This document shows positions 1-6,479 of a DNA stretch of 9,372 bases, piece by piece. The number at the start of each line of letters is the position of its first letter. Position 1 is the stretch's first letter. The position numbers and the translations under genes are program-made. Origin of the DNA: Puniceicoccaceae bacterium (GTDB lineage: Bacteria; Verrucomicrobiota; Verrucomicrobiia; Opitutales; Coraliomargaritaceae); the NCBI GenBank assembly GCA_003567255.1, contig PWZW01000114.1, positions 1 to 9,372 of the forward strand, given 5' to 3'. Below the pieces are notes generated by a model. It had not been told where the DNA came from. It saw only the letters and a program-made list of their open reading frames with translations, and searched no databases.

Positions 1-110
1 CCGGCGAATTTCTCAATTCCGGACTGGAGCGACCGCAAAGCGAGCCAAATACGTAAAGTAAGCATTCCGAGGATCATCCCCAGATCGTTGTCTTTTTTTT
101 CTGAATTCAT
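1..110 (-). CDS. N-terminal fragment of a small membrane protein (DoxX-like possible)
   Basis: An open frame on the minus strand starts with ATG at 110-108 and runs off the left edge, giving 36 complete codons. The protein begins with a short charged stretch (MNSEKKDND) and continues into a hydrophobic helix of the form LGMILGMLTLRIWLALRSL, followed by QSGIEKFA. A first helix ending in a G-x-E-K-F pattern resembles the start of DoxX/MauE-type small membrane proteins, but the fragment is too short to assign. It lies 147 bases downstream of the 258-1304 oxidoreductase on the same strand, so it may belong to the same transcription unit or have its own start. No Shine-Dalgarno is obvious; the bases just upstream read AACCCCTCAT. 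The hydrophobic pattern and basic/acidic N-terminus make a real gene likely. The family name is a guess. Confidence 0.55.
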   Translation of the reverse strand, partial: MNSEKKDNDLGMILGMLTLRIWLALRSLQSGIEKFA

Positions 111-257
111 ATGAGGGGTTGGAAAATATGTCTGCCGAACCTAGTAGTGTATGTTTTGATGTCTCGGTTCCGAAATAAGTTAATCACCGAAGGATCTGCG
201 AAGGCAAGATATTACCGCACTTCAGTTACGATTTTGGAGGCCTATTCAACAAGGTAA

Positions 258-1304
258 TCAGCCCAATGAAATTTTTTCGCCGCCGTTTTTAGCCGAGCGA
301 TAGACCGCTTCGATCAGGGCAACACTCTTCCTTGCCTCTACCGCGCTCGTGCTCGGTACGCGGCCCGCTTGGATCGCCTGGACGACTTCCTCGAAGTTGC
401 GCTGATGTTGATAAAAATTGATCGCAGAGGGATCGTTTGCGCCAAGGCCCGCATCCGCGCCTTTCATGAATTGAGCGCGAATTTCGGCATCCTTTTCGTC
501 TTCTTTCATGAAGTCCCAAATTTCAAAGGCTTCATCGGCCAGGAATACCGAACCCTCGGTCCCGGCGAGTTGCACGCGGGCAGGATGCCCGGCCTTTGAC
601 CAGGTGCAGGTACTGCCCTCGATCACACCGCGCGCACCATTTTCAAATTCGAGAATAGCAACCGCGATATCCTCCACTTCAATATCAGTATGGGCGAGGC
701 ATGCGGTATTGGCCTGCACGGTCTTGACCGGTCCGGCGAGGTAAAGGAGCGCATCAATCGTGTGGATCGACTGGTTCATGAGCGCACCACCACCGTCCAG
801 CGCCCAGGTACCGCGCCAACCGGCAGAATCGTAGTAGGCTTGATCGCGATACCATTTGACGTAGGCGGAGGCAGAGGTGAGGCGGCCAAATCGCCCCGCA
901 TCGGCAGCGGCCTTAAAGGCGTCCATGCCAGGGTGAAAACGACGGTTGAGCACGGCAGCGAGGGTGACTTTTTTTTCTGCTGCGGCTGCCATCATGGCGT
1001 CGATCCGCTCAGTTGTGATTTCCAGCGGCTTTTCGATGATAACATGCTTGCCGGCATGAATCGCGAGCATCGCCGGATCGTAGTGCGCCCCAGAGGGGGT
1101 GCCAATAGTCACCACATCAATTTGCGGGTCAGCGACCATTGCTTCGACAGACTCGTAGGCTTTGGTGCCGTATTTTTCGGCAAAGGCTTCCGAGCGCTCC
1201 ATTACCTTATCGGCGACTCCGCCCAATTCACCACCGCTCATTGCAGAGATGGCTTTGGCGTGAAAACCACCAATCATGCCAGTTCCAATAATTCCAAATT
1301 TCAT
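258..1304 (-). CDS. Gfo/Idh/MocA family NAD(P)-dependent oxidoreductase (cytoplasmic)
   Basis: This 348-residue protein has the usual length and layout of the Gfo/Idh/MocA family, whose members oxidise or reduce sugars, sugar acids, nucleotide sugars or inositols with NAD(P). The N-terminal Rossmann fold opens with KFGIIGTGMIGGFHAKAI; the glycine motif is residues 7-12. The family signature EKPLE is at 91-95, with Lys92 as the expected catalytic lysine. The C-terminal domain carries WRGTWALDGGGALMNQSIHTID (about 163-184), where His181 and Asp184 match the usual active-site positions. There is no signal peptide, so it should be cytoplasmic, unlike its paralogue at 3245-4666. The ATG at 1304 is preceded on the minus strand by AGGATCTCT, a plausible ribosome site. 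It lies 31 bases after the Nramp-like gene and is probably cotranscribed with it. The substrate cannot be read from the sequence. Confidence 0.93.
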   Translation of the reverse strand: MKFGIIGTGMIGGFHAKAISAMSGGELGGVADKVMERSEAFAEKYGTKAYESVEAMVADPQIDVVTIGTPSGAHYDPAMLAIHAGKHVIIEKPLEITTERIDAMMAAAAEKKVTLAAVLNRRFHPGMDAFKAAADAGRFGRLTSASAYVKWYRDQAYYDSAGWRGTWALDGGGALMNQSIHTIDALLYLAGPVKTVQANTACLAHTDIEVEDIAVAILEFENGARGVIEGSTCTWSKAGHPARVQLAGTEGSVFLADEAFEIWDFMKEDEKDAEIRAQFMKGADAGLGANDPSAINFYQHQRNFEEVVQAIQAGRVPSTSAVEARKSVALIEAVYRSAKNGGEKISLG

Positions 1305-1335
1305 AGAGATCCTAGTTTACGGGTTCACGGGTTAC

Positions 1336-2958
1336 TTATGCGCGATTCGATTTCACAAAACCAAGCACGCCAATCAAAAGCAGTAGTGGCAGGGCAACGA
1401 GGCCGACGACCCCGAGCATTCCGTTCAGTCCGTCTGAGCTGGCGCGCCCGAGAAGACTCCAGACCGAGGCAAAGCCCGCCACGCTCGCGGCCAGGATGAG
1501 GACGAGATTAACCGGTGTACGATGCTTCGGACGTTCGTCGCCAAGAGTCTTTTTCGAATTGATCAAAAGAATGAAGACGAGGTAGGCGATGGGTAACAAA
1601 GTGGTCGCGATAACGGCTGCCGGGACAACGAGCGCAGTACGAATTTGACCACTCCAAAGAATGGGCGAGAGAAAACCAGTCAATGCCGGCATACTGGCAC
1701 CAATCATAAATATCGCTTTTTCACCAGGCCGACCAAAGGCCTCGGAAATCGCGTAGCCATTCATCATCATGTGCACAATCATCGTGCTCAAAGCCATTGC
1801 CAGGACCCCAACCCCAAAAATGAGTTGGGCATTTTTACCAAGGAACGGCTCCAGAGACGAGGCAAGGTCGCGCGCGTTGCGCTGAGCGAGCATCACGCCC
1901 ATATCTCTCTCGGCCTGCGGGAGCGAGTCACGCAGGTCTTGACGTGCTTCCGGATCCAGTGCGCCAAAGCCGGGAACCGTCTGCGCTAGCCGCGCATCGA
2001 TCACATTGTTTAAAGCGAGCTCCGAATGAACGCCGTCTGCCTTGGCGTGAAACTGAGAGGAGGTCGCGATCACGAGAAACGAGGTGGCAAGAATGAACGG
2101 AATGAAGAGACCGAGCGCGAGATCAAAGAAGGAGAGCTCACGGTGTTTGCGCCCCCAGCCACGGGCTTTCAAAGTGTAGGGAAGGAGGAAGGTCATGTTA
2201 ATCCCAACCGCCGAACCGAAGGCACCGATGATGATATTACGCTGATTATCGGCGATATATTTGGTCCAAAACGAAGCCTGCTCTCCCGTCGCAGCGATCG
2301 CCTCGGTATAAGTATGCGTCGGCTTGAAGAGCGCACTGAAATCCGGGATTAAACCCGTAAAAAGAGCACCCCACTGAATGCCACCGTTAACGGCGAGCAC
2401 AACCACCACTCCCATGAAGGCAAGGACGACGGTGGCGACAAGTCCCTTCAGGACTTTATCGATAATTTTGACGGCAGCCCCACCTTGTCGTGACAGCCAA
2501 AGCAGGCTTAGACTACCCAAGGCAAAGATCGCCGTCAGCACATAGGGCGCCTCGGAATTGGGAAGGATGCCAAGGTTGTTTTGCGCGGCATCTGTCCCGA
2601 GGGCAAACTGAGCCGAGCAAAAAACAACATTGGCAATGACCGTGGCAATCAACCAGCCCCATGCGAGGGTCGGCGAGATATGCTTTTTAACGGCCACAAA
2701 TGGCCGATCTTCCGACGAGAGCGTGACGTAGGAAATGGCCGCCAACATGACCACACCACAGAGCATGGCAAGCGGCTGAAGCCACATGAATTGGTAGCCA
2801 CCGATAACGCCGAGGTAAAGCGCACCCACCAGCGATCCGCCGCCCAAGGTGACCGCTGCCTGAATCCAGCCGGGGCCGGTCATTTTGCCATAGCCGGCAA
2901 GACGGCCTAAAAAGCCACGGGTTTGAATTTCTTCGATTTTTTCTACATCGTCGGACAC
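1336..2958 (-). CDS. Nramp-superfamily transporter lacking the canonical metal-binding motifs
   Basis: This is a 540-residue polytopic inner-membrane protein with roughly 11-12 hydrophobic segments. The start of helix 1, GPGWIQAAVTLGGGSL (28-43), followed by GGYQFMWLQP (53-62), aligns by eye with Nramp/MntH proteins (GPxFxxxxxxxDPGN, then GYQLLW). A later segment, GAFGSAVGINMTFLLPYTLKA (about 245-265), fits helix 6. The metal-coordinating DPGN of helix 1 reads GGGS here, and the helix 6 MPH reads about GIN. An extra hydrophilic segment of about 60-70 residues (about 301-370) lies between two later helices. The start is GTG, giving SDDVEK as the next residues; no in-frame ATG lies nearby and no clear Shine-Dalgarno is seen. 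It sits between two Gfo/Idh/MocA oxidoreductase genes, which suggests it brings in or exports a compound they act on. Automatic annotation would probably say divalent metal transporter; I would not trust that specificity. Confidence 0.85.
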   Translation of the reverse strand: MSDDVEKIEEIQTRGFLGRLAGYGKMTGPGWIQAAVTLGGGSLVGALYLGVIGGYQFMWLQPLAMLCGVVMLAAISYVTLSSEDRPFVAVKKHISPTLAWGWLIATVIANVVFCSAQFALGTDAAQNNLGILPNSEAPYVLTAIFALGSLSLLWLSRQGGAAVKIIDKVLKGLVATVVLAFMGVVVVLAVNGGIQWGALFTGLIPDFSALFKPTHTYTEAIAATGEQASFWTKYIADNQRNIIIGAFGSAVGINMTFLLPYTLKARGWGRKHRELSFFDLALGLFIPFILATSFLVIATSSQFHAKADGVHSELALNNVIDARLAQTVPGFGALDPEARQDLRDSLPQAERDMGVMLAQRNARDLASSLEPFLGKNAQLIFGVGVLAMALSTMIVHMMMNGYAISEAFGRPGEKAIFMIGASMPALTGFLSPILWSGQIRTALVVPAAVIATTLLPIAYLVFILLINSKKTLGDERPKHRTPVNLVLILAASVAGFASVWSLLGRASSDGLNGMLGVVGLVALPLLLLIGVLGFVKSNRA

Positions 2959-3080
2959 GTTACTTAGCAGTTTGAAGTTAAGGAGTTACACATGCCTGGC
3001 TTGTCGTCCATGGAGTGGCAGATGCGTGGGGGGTAAAATTTTCCAAGAAAACCGATTCGACCCTTAGCGAACATAAAACT

Positions 3081-3107
3081 GTTGCCAAGGACAATCCGTT
3101 GCCAAGG
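3081..3107. repeat. Direct repeat GTTGCCAAGG, two copies 17 bases apart
   Basis: The 10-mer GTTGCCAAGG occurs at 3081-3090 and again at 3098-3107. On the minus strand this reads CCTTGGCAAC twice, about 140-150 bases upstream of the Nramp-like GTG start. Tandem sites less than two helical turns apart are typical of regulator binding or of a short slippage duplication. No regulator is identified in the window. Confidence 0.5.
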
Positions 3108-3123
3108 GGAATAAATTAACCGT

Positions 3124-3149
3124 GTTTTGGAAATGGGATTTTCCAAAAC
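3124..3149. repeat. Perfect 10-bp inverted repeat, candidate operator
   Basis: GTTTTGGAAA (3124-3133) and TTTCCAAAAC (3140-3149) are exact reverse complements separated by TGGGAT. The symmetric A/T-flanked layout fits a dimeric regulator site. As RNA it would form a 10-bp hairpin with a six-base loop but without a following U-run, so a terminator is less likely. A related sequence, ATTTTCCAAG then AAAACCGAT, lies at 3038-3056 and resembles the right half (3138-3153) with a three-base insertion. Confidence 0.55.
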
Positions 3150-3150
3150 C

Positions 3151-3173
3151 GATAGATGAGCCAAGCATCTATC
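3151..3173. repeat. Perfect 8-bp inverted repeat
   Basis: GATAGATG (3151-3158) pairs with CATCTATC (3166-3173) around a seven-base spacer. It directly abuts both neighbouring inverted repeats, so the three form a continuous block of symmetric DNA. It could be a hairpin in the mRNA or an operator; there is no T-run on either side that would make it a classic terminator. Confidence 0.5.
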
Positions 3174-3226
3174 CTTATGCGGAGGGTAGGCAGTGACCGG
3201 ACGTCACCCCTACCCCCCAGATAAGG
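3173..3226 (-). terminator. Long imperfect stem-loop after the Tat oxidoreductase gene
   Basis: Nested complementary arms are visible: CCTTAT (3173-3178) with ATAAGG (3221-3226), GGAGGGTAGG (3181-3190) with CCTACCCCCC (3209-3218, one A/C mismatch), and GTGAC (3193-3197) with GTCAC (3203-3207) around a CGGAC loop. Together they make a long, GC-rich stem beginning 19 bases after the stop codon of the 3245-4666 gene. That placement suits a transcript-end or mRNA-protecting structure. No U-run follows on the minus strand, so intrinsic termination is not certain. Confidence 0.5.
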
Positions 3227-3244
3227 GATAAAATCTACCGACGC

Positions 3245-4666
3245 TTAAAGAGCGTAAAACTCTTCCCAGCCACGGCGCGGCGCGGGATCAAGTAAGGCCT
3301 GAGCACCGCTGTGATTCGTAATCTGCTCGGTGCCGCGGTCAAACTTGAGCTCGACGCCCAAACGCTGAGCAATGATGCCCAAATTGAACATTTGGTTAAG
3401 CGGACCCCCAATCTTAAAGGGAGCGCGGGCTGCTTCTTCACCCTTACATGCCAGCAAAAAGTTGGTGTAGTGATCTGAGTTTCTCTGAGGGAACCGGGGT
3501 AAATCCCGGCGTATCTCCATAAACTTCTCGCGGGGGATGACCCGTAAAGCGTTCGCGTGCGTACCTCCTTGGAAGACCATATCCTTTGAGTAGATCACCT
3601 TGCCGGGTTGCGACAGCGCAACTGCCCTACGTTCAACCTCGCCAGTCGCTTCGTTCTCGCTTGGCTCGGCAAATTCAGCCTCTAACTGCGGTTCGTTCCC
3701 TTGGCCGTCAAACCATGTCACCTCGCAAGCGGGCAACTCCGGACCCCGAGCGGGGAAGCTAAACCGGATGGTTGATGCTTGGGGATAAACGAGTGGGTTA
3801 GCCCCCTCAAGCAACACAGGGGTGATGGTTTCAGGGTTCCCCAAGTCCAGAAAATGGTGACAGGTATCCAAAATATGTGGTCCCCAATCTCCGAAAGCGC
3901 CGCTGCCAAATTCATACCAACTCCGCCATTCCTGTGGATGGAGACGGCTGCTGAATGGGCGTTCGGCATCGATCACGTCGTGCCACACGTCCCAGTTGAT
4001 TTCACCGGGCATGGGGTCGGAGGGATACTCCGTAACGTTTGCGCCCCAACCATGCCAACGGCGATGACGGTTCATGTGGGCGGTGACACGGGTAACGTCC
4101 TTAATCACCCCGGCTTCCCGCCAGGCTTTGAATTGGAAATAATTAGCCCCGGAAAATCCTTGATTCCCCACCTGTGTGACGACGCCACTCCGCTCGGCAA
4201 GGTCCATCAAGCGGACGCATTGCCCGTAGGTGTGGGCAAGCGGCTTCTCTACGTAAACGTGCTTACCAAGCGACATGGCAAGCATCGTGACCGAAAAGTG
4301 GGAGTGGTCCGGCGTGGCGACAATGACGGCATCAATATCGTCCGCCATTTGGTCGAACATTTTGCGAAAATCCGTAAAGGTCGCGGCGCGAGGGTGCGCT
4401 TCGAGGGCTTCCACCACATGATCACCCTCCAAATCGACATCGCACATCGCCACAACATTACAAAGACCTGAGTTCACAAATCGCCCGCGAATGCCATTTC
4501 CTTGGTTGCCGATACCAACCAAGGCCAAATTCACCCTTTCGCTGGGCGGCAAGGATTCAGCGGAGGCTTTGCTATTAAGAAGGGCTGCTGGCAAAATCGC
4601 GGAGGCGCTGACCGCCGCAGATCTTTTGAAAAACTGCCTGCGTGAGAGGGTATTTTTGAACTTCAT
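3245..4666 (-). CDS. Tat-exported Gfo/Idh/MocA family oxidoreductase
   Basis: This 473-residue protein starts with a clear twin-arginine signal: SRRQFFK at 8-14, a hydrophobic stretch (SAAVSASAILPAALL), and a likely cleavage after SKASA (about residue 36). It should therefore be exported folded with its nucleotide cofactor to the periplasm. The mature part opens with a Rossmann motif, VNLALVGIGNQGNG (45-58), followed by ATPDHSH (117-123) and the family signature VEKPLAHT (139-146, Lys141 the expected catalytic lysine). It then has GNQGFSG, WHGWG...INWDVW and FGDWGPHILDTCHHFLDL, typical of the long Tat-type members common in Planctomycetota and Verrucomicrobiota. These are thought to act on sugars or glycosides, some of them like the glycosidase-like Gfo/Idh/MocA enzymes, but the substrate is unknown here. 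It is the first gene of the minus-strand set and is divergent from the gene at 4848. Confidence 0.93.
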   Translation of the reverse strand: MKFKNTLSRRQFFKRSAAVSASAILPAALLNSKASAESLPPSERVNLALVGIGNQGNGIRGRFVNSGLCNVVAMCDVDLEGDHVVEALEAHPRAATFTDFRKMFDQMADDIDAVIVATPDHSHFSVTMLAMSLGKHVYVEKPLAHTYGQCVRLMDLAERSGVVTQVGNQGFSGANYFQFKAWREAGVIKDVTRVTAHMNRHRRWHGWGANVTEYPSDPMPGEINWDVWHDVIDAERPFSSRLHPQEWRSWYEFGSGAFGDWGPHILDTCHHFLDLGNPETITPVLLEGANPLVYPQASTIRFSFPARGPELPACEVTWFDGQGNEPQLEAEFAEPSENEATGEVERRAVALSQPGKVIYSKDMVFQGGTHANALRVIPREKFMEIRRDLPRFPQRNSDHYTNFLLACKGEEAARAPFKIGGPLNQMFNLGIIAQRLGVELKFDRGTEQITNHSGAQALLDPAPRRGWEEFYAL

Positions 4667-4847
4667 TACGCTTATGAGGGGTTAAAGTTGGCGTTTGTAT
4701 TCCAACGTCCAACGCTTTTAGGATTTAACCGTTCCTCCGAGTGTCAACACACTTCTTGAAAAGTGGTCATTCCCGCACCCCAGTCCGTAATTAAGATCCA
4801 TCGCTCCGCAGCGCGCCATCCATGGCAAGCTGCCGAGAAGTTGCGTC
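4667..4847. promoter_or_regulatory. Divergent intergenic region with candidate promoters
   Basis: These 181 bases separate divergently transcribed genes, so promoters for both directions must lie here or inside the flanking genes. On the minus strand a consensus-like -35 TTGACA is seen (plus strand TGTCAA, 4742-4747), but the hexamer 17 bases downstream (ATCCTA) is a poor -10, so the assignment is weak. Small symmetric elements are present: GTGTCAACAC at 4741-4750, and GTTGG followed by CCAAC around 4687-4705. For the plus-strand gene I could not identify a convincing promoter. Confidence 0.3.
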
Positions 4848-6479
4848 ATGCTCAAAGTGGCTTTTTGTAAACCTAGAGAAGGGCACCTATTTCCCTCTCG
4901 GCAACGACGCTCCCCTCACCCAAAATCTCCCTCTTTTTTATTAACCTTGAGAGCTCCCAAACATACCTGGCTCTGCGTCGCTTGGCTCGCTGTTATTTTG
5001 ACCGCAACCTTTCTTCGATTTAACCACATCGGGGAAAGGCCGATTCATGCGGACGAGGCGACAGGGGCACGGATCACCGCGCATATTATCGAGGGCGAGG
5101 GATACACCTTTAACCCCCACCATTTCCACGGCCCAACCCTGAGCTACCTGGCGCTGCCAGTGGCGGGCGTTCGCGGCGAGAGCGCATGGCCTGAGCTCAC
5201 GCTGGCTACCCTCCGGATCGGACCGGCTATCGCGGGGCTACTGACCTGCTTAGTTCCGTTATTGTGGCTACGAAGTCTCGGGGGCATACCCTCGCTAGTG
5301 GCAGGTGCCTTTTTGGCAAGCTCTCCCCTCTTGGTTTATTACAACCGAATGTTCATACACGAGAGCTGGCTTGCTTTGTTTGGATTGCTCACCCTCACGG
5401 CTCTCTATCGCTTCGGACAAAATCCGAAGTACTTTAACGCAATGCTTGTCGGGGTTTGCCTCGGCTTGATGTTCGCGACGAAAGAAACTTTTGCGATTTC
5501 TGCGCTCAGCTGGATTCCCGCCATACTTGTGCTGTTTTCCTTGAAGGCACCAGAGCCTGGTGGGCACCTTTCCCCACTTCGCCTCATTCCCCGACACCTC
5601 CCTGCGGCGAGCTTGGCGGGGGCGGTCGCGGTAGGTGTCGGCGCGGTTTGGTATACCGGCTTCCTGAGCCATCCAGCTGGAATCGTCGACGCCTTTAAAA
5701 CCTTTTTTGTTTACGAGACCACCCCCGGGCATGAAAAGCCGATCTATTATTATGGGCAGCTTTTACTTTGGCCCAAGGCGGCCCTGGGGGTTTGGTGGAC
5801 AGAGATTGCGGTTGGCTTATTTGCCATCCTATCCGTCTACCTCGCCTGGCGCCTTGATCACAAAAAAGCGCTTGTTTACTTTTTGGCCGTTTCCAGCCTC
5901 GTCCACATCGCCATCTACAGCCTGATCTCCTACAAAACCCCGTGGTTGATGCTCCTCCCCTGGGCGCATACCGCACTCCTCGCCGGCACCTTTTTTATCC
6001 ATTTTGCAAAACTGAACCAGATAACGAGGTCCATCGCCTGGGGGTGTCTGGCAATTGCGCTTTGCTATCAAACCTACCAGAGCAACCTCGCTTCGGGCCG
6101 TTTTGAAAATGATCAACGCAACCCCTACGCCTACATTCCCACGAGTAGGAATGCAGCACAGATCGGGGTCTGGTTGGAGGCCATACAAGTGCTCCCCGGG
6201 GCGCCCCCGATGCGCCCACTTGCCGTGGCGGGCGAAGGGCACTGGCCGGTGCCATGGTTTTTAAGAGAATTCGACACGGTAGGCTACTGGCCCAACATCA
6301 AGCCAGAGATGGCAACGTACCCAGTCATCCTGGCCATGCCTGAGGCGGCTGCTGAGGGGCGGGAGCTCCTCGCTGACTCCCACCTCAGCTTCCCGAGAAG
6401 CTTGCGTCCCAACTTGTCAATTGAACTCTTTTTGAGGAAAGACCTATGGGCCCTTTGGCAAGAAACCTTTAGCGAATGA
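4848..6479 (+). CDS. Agl23-like (TIGR03663-type) membrane glycosyltransferase, GT-C fold
   Basis: This 543-residue polytopic membrane protein has about 10-12 helices. After the first helix (about 41-57) comes RPIHADEATGA (64-74), containing the Asp-Glu pair (69-70) expected in the first periplasmic loop of GT-C glycosyltransferases. FNPHHFHGPTLSYL follows (88-101). Further on are FATKETFAIS, HEKPIYYYGQLLLWPK and SYKTPWLMLLPW, all of which match my recollection of the TIGR03663 family, named after archaeal Agl23 and related to GT39. Such proteins move sugars from polyprenyl-phosphate carriers on the outer face of the inner membrane. The acceptor is unknown. The first 35-40 residues are basic and poorly hydrophobic; the true start could be later, for example a TTG near residue 34, since no strong ribosome site precedes the ATG. 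Its stop overlaps the start of the next gene as ATGA. Confidence 0.85.
   Translation: MLKVAFCKPREGHLFPSRQRRSPHPKSPSFLLTLRAPKHTWLCVAWLAVILTATFLRFNHIGERPIHADEATGARITAHIIEGEGYTFNPHHFHGPTLSYLALPVAGVRGESAWPELTLATLRIGPAIAGLLTCLVPLLWLRSLGGIPSLVAGAFLASSPLLVYYNRMFIHESWLALFGLLTLTALYRFGQNPKYFNAMLVGVCLGLMFATKETFAISALSWIPAILVLFSLKAPEPGGHLSPLRLIPRHLPAASLAGAVAVGVGAVWYTGFLSHPAGIVDAFKTFFVYETTPGHEKPIYYYGQLLLWPKAALGVWWTEIAVGLFAILSVYLAWRLDHKKALVYFLAVSSLVHIAIYSLISYKTPWLMLLPWAHTALLAGTFFIHFAKLNQITRSIAWGCLAIALCYQTYQSNLASGRFENDQRNPYAYIPTSRNAAQIGVWLEAIQVLPGAPPMRPLAVAGEGHWPVPWFLREFDTVGYWPNIKPEMATYPVILAMPEAAAEGRELLADSHLSFPRSLRPNLSIELFLRKDLWALWQETFSE

Larger units (their letters stand above)
2959..3244. promoter_or_regulatory. 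Structured intergenic region upstream of the Nramp-like gene
   Basis: The 286 bases between the two minus-strand genes hold no convincing gene. A 66-codon minus-strand frame (3164-2964) has no recognisable features. The region contains, from the 3245-4666 stop towards the Nramp-like start, a long stem-loop (3226-3173), an 8-bp hairpin (3173-3151), a 10-bp inverted repeat (3149-3124), a TTAATTTATT A/T-rich stretch, two copies of CCTTGGCAAC spaced 17 bases apart, and a near copy of part of the inverted repeat at 3038-3056. The layout fits the end of one transcript followed by the promoter and operators of the next, but no clear -35/-10 pair could be fixed. Confidence 0.45.

Noticed and set aside
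690..1499. 269-codon plus-strand open frame across the Gfo/Idh gene and the end of the Nramp-like gene
   Set aside because: It is antisense to two well-supported genes, has no recognisable domain, and its composition (rich in Arg, Gly and His) is what an antisense frame of GC-rich coding DNA gives.
2964..3164. 66-codon minus-strand frame in the gap before the Nramp-like gene
   Set aside because: It overlaps the inverted repeats, has no Shine-Dalgarno, and its sequence shows no recognisable motif.
3124..3226. CRISPR-like array in the repeat-rich gap
   Set aside because: The elements are inverted repeats of different sequence, not regularly spaced copies of one direct repeat, and no cas gene is nearby.
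3779..4471. 230-codon plus-strand frame antisense to the Tat oxidoreductase
   Set aside because: The opposite strand encodes a protein with Tat signal, Rossmann fold and EKP motif along its whole length; the plus-strand frame has no family features.
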